Source: Polydactylus sextarius
Lineage: Eukaryota > Chordata > Actinopteri > Polynemidae
Assembly: GCA_016801845.1 (NCBI GenBank)
Contig: CM028912.1
Coordinates: 21,388,001-21,452,000 of the forward strand
Direction of reading: 5' to 3'
DNA: 64,000 nucleotides
A program made the position numbers and the translations under genes. The notes under the pieces were generated by a model. That model was not told the DNA's origin. It ran no database searches and saw nothing but the letters and a program-made list of their open reading frames with translations. How positions within the stretch are numbered: position 1 is the stretch's first letter; every line of letters begins with the position of its first letter. Shown here one piece after another: positions 62,733 to 64,000 of this stretch.

Positions 62733-62997
62733 GTAAGAATATTCTCTGAAGTAAATGATTATTAAAACAAAAACCTCTGTAGATCTGTTATGTCTTGTGG
62801 GACCAAAATAGAGAGGCTTTCTGTTCAGTATGGTGGTAGCTGCCTCTCAGTTTGAAATATGACTTATTAGTCAAAACAGCAACAAATACATTGAGGGCAT
62901 ATCAGAGCATTAGGGCTTGTCACGAATGATCTATAAAAATACTGTTGTTATTTTGAAGTTCTTATTTCACAGTGTGTACATACATTTCTGAGATGTG

Positions 62998-63013
62998 TTT
63001 TTTTTTTTTTTTT
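62998..63013. repeat. poly-T run (extended 3' pyrimidine tract)
   Basis: Sixteen T's just upstream of the SH2 exon acceptor (tttgacattgcag). Confidence 0.9.
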
Positions 63014-63023
63014 GACATTGCAG

Positions 63024-63110
63024 ATGGAAGTCCTGAGAGCAAACTGAACGTCAAGTTTGTTCAAGACACGTCCAAGTTCTGGTACAAGCCAGACATTTCT
63101 AGGGAGCGAG
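63024..63110 (+). CDS. tns1: tensin-1 exon: start of SH2 domain
   Basis: Eighty-seven bases, phase 1/1, coding DGSPESKLNVKFVQDTSKFW, YKPDISRER plus a split codon. FVQDTSK.WYKP.ISRE is the invariant entry to the tensin SH2. Here SRER replaces the usual SREQ. The next exon (FLVR-type phosphotyrosine pocket) is beyond the window. Donor gtaaga. Confidence 0.95.
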
Positions 63111-64000
63111 GTAAGATTGCACACAGCATCAGAGCATGACTCATTAGGCTCGAAGTTATTTTCTGTTGAATGACCTTCAGATATTTTCTGCAAACGCTTA
63201 ATGACATAATTATATATTTGATAAGGTCCATGTCTAAATGTAGTGGCGTTATTTTTATCGTGCTGGTGCCAGTCAGCAGCTGTTGACACAGGTGCCGTTT
63301 TATTTGACAATTAAAAGAATACTCCAGAAAACAACACCACATAAGACTGTCAGGTCCAGTCGCCTTGGTGACAAATGGACGTTGCATGTTTTGCAACATT
63401 CCAACAAAAATGAAACATGCACATGTGCACATACCTGAATGTACACAAGTCCGTGTTTCGGTCGTGAGGTCACTGGCTATTGGCTTCACTCATGGCCTGT
63501 ATTGGATTATATCATGTTAAACACAAGCACATGCTCAGCTGCCATGACATCACACACACGCATGCACATACACGCACACAGAGTTTATACTTAGTCCCAT
63601 TCAGTCCCAGAAGGAAAGCCACACCATATGTAGAGAATTAGGAAACATCTGCATGTGTTGCTCATCTCATCCATCTTCCTTCCTTAAACTGTCACATGTG
63701 GACAGGCTGAGGCATTGAACTAAATAGTGAGGTAATGGATCTCAAGCTCTTCTCCTTGAACAATGGAGCATCTGAAACAAAGTGTAATGTTAGAAGTTGT
63801 ACTTTTAATGAATCAAAATGCCGATGGCATTTTTTAAACAAACAATTAGCACTCATTTCACTTGATTGCTCTTTATTCCTGGCTCTTTCATTTTGATCCT
63901 TTAATGTGCCAACACCTACATTTGGCTTTGTAATGCATAAAAATATATTGCTATGCATGACGTAGCAGAAATATCTGTTTTTGAGACATTTCGGTCTGCA
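63111..64000 (+). other. tns1 intron, continues past the window
   Basis: AT-rich with short CA-rich stretches near 63549-63580. No exon seen before the window end. Confidence 0.85.

Larger units (their letters stand above)
8943..63110 (+). other. tns1: tensin-1 gene body (partial, 23 coding exons recognised)
   Basis: Tensin-1 is a focal- and fibrillar-adhesion scaffold joining integrins to actin. Joining 23 exons at GT-AG sites keeps one frame for 1,520 codons. Domain order: last Cys of a C1 finger (residues 1-5), basic Ser-rich linker (6-55), PTEN-like phosphatase domain (about 56-200) with HNKGNRGRTG at 157-166, C2 domain (about 205-360), disordered Ser/Pro/Tyr-rich region (about 365-1490), and the start of SH2 (about 1500 on). 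Asn at the catalytic Cys position (158) is the tensin-1 state; tensin-2 and -3 have Cys there, as I recall. Conserved tensin-1 stretches include VSSDSGNSTAS, VPAQVHVNG, QQEIEQSIETLN and GLAKTPLSALGLKPHNPAE. The 5' end (rest of C1) and 3' end (rest of SH2, PTB) are outside the window. The tns1a/tns1b choice is not resolvable here. Confidence 0.94.

Overview
The window is vertebrate nuclear DNA, almost certainly from a ray-finned (probably percomorph) fish. It is AT-leaning, intron-rich and full of (CA)n/(TG)n microsatellites, with two dispersed repeat types I recognise from teleost genomes. All secure coding sequence belongs to one plus-strand gene, tensin-1 (tns1). I cannot tell which teleost paralogue (tns1a or tns1b) it is.

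Twenty-three exons, all with GT-AG introns, read continuously from 8943 to 63110: 4,561 coding bases, or 1,520 codons plus one base. Residue numbers below count from the first codon of the exon at 8943. The gene is open at both ends. The bulk of the N-terminal C1 zinc finger should lie left of the window, and most of the SH2 domain and the PTB domain lie to the right.

Layout: 1-8942 has no recognised exon. Three small exons (8943, 20057, 26622), separated by large introns, encode the end of the C1 finger and a basic linker. Exons 29716-39611 encode the PTEN-like phosphatase and C2 domains; the catalytic Cys is replaced by Asn, so the phosphatase should be inactive. A 12.4 kb intron follows. 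A 1.5 kb exon (51968-53482), several small exons and a 1.05 kb exon (61681-62732) encode the long disordered Ser/Pro-rich middle, including a talin-binding-type helix and two tandem peptide repeats. The last exon (63024-63110) starts the SH2 domain.

Tensin-1 links integrin adhesions to actin: the N-terminal half binds actin and phosphoinositides or partners, the middle is a phosphorylated scaffold, and the C-terminal SH2-PTB binds phosphotyrosine proteins and integrin tails. The most interesting non-canonical features are: a probable alternative first exon at 23310-23393 that is phase-compatible with the tensin core; a symmetric Ser-rich cassette exon at 54593-54673; a five-fold, exactly 10-residue Tyr repeat; a six-fold SP...RxxS repeat; and a coding-like patch in the large intron at 42.5-43.6 kb, readable either as antisense ORFs or as a truncating alternative 3' exon. 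I found no second certain gene, no RNA gene and no CRISPR array.
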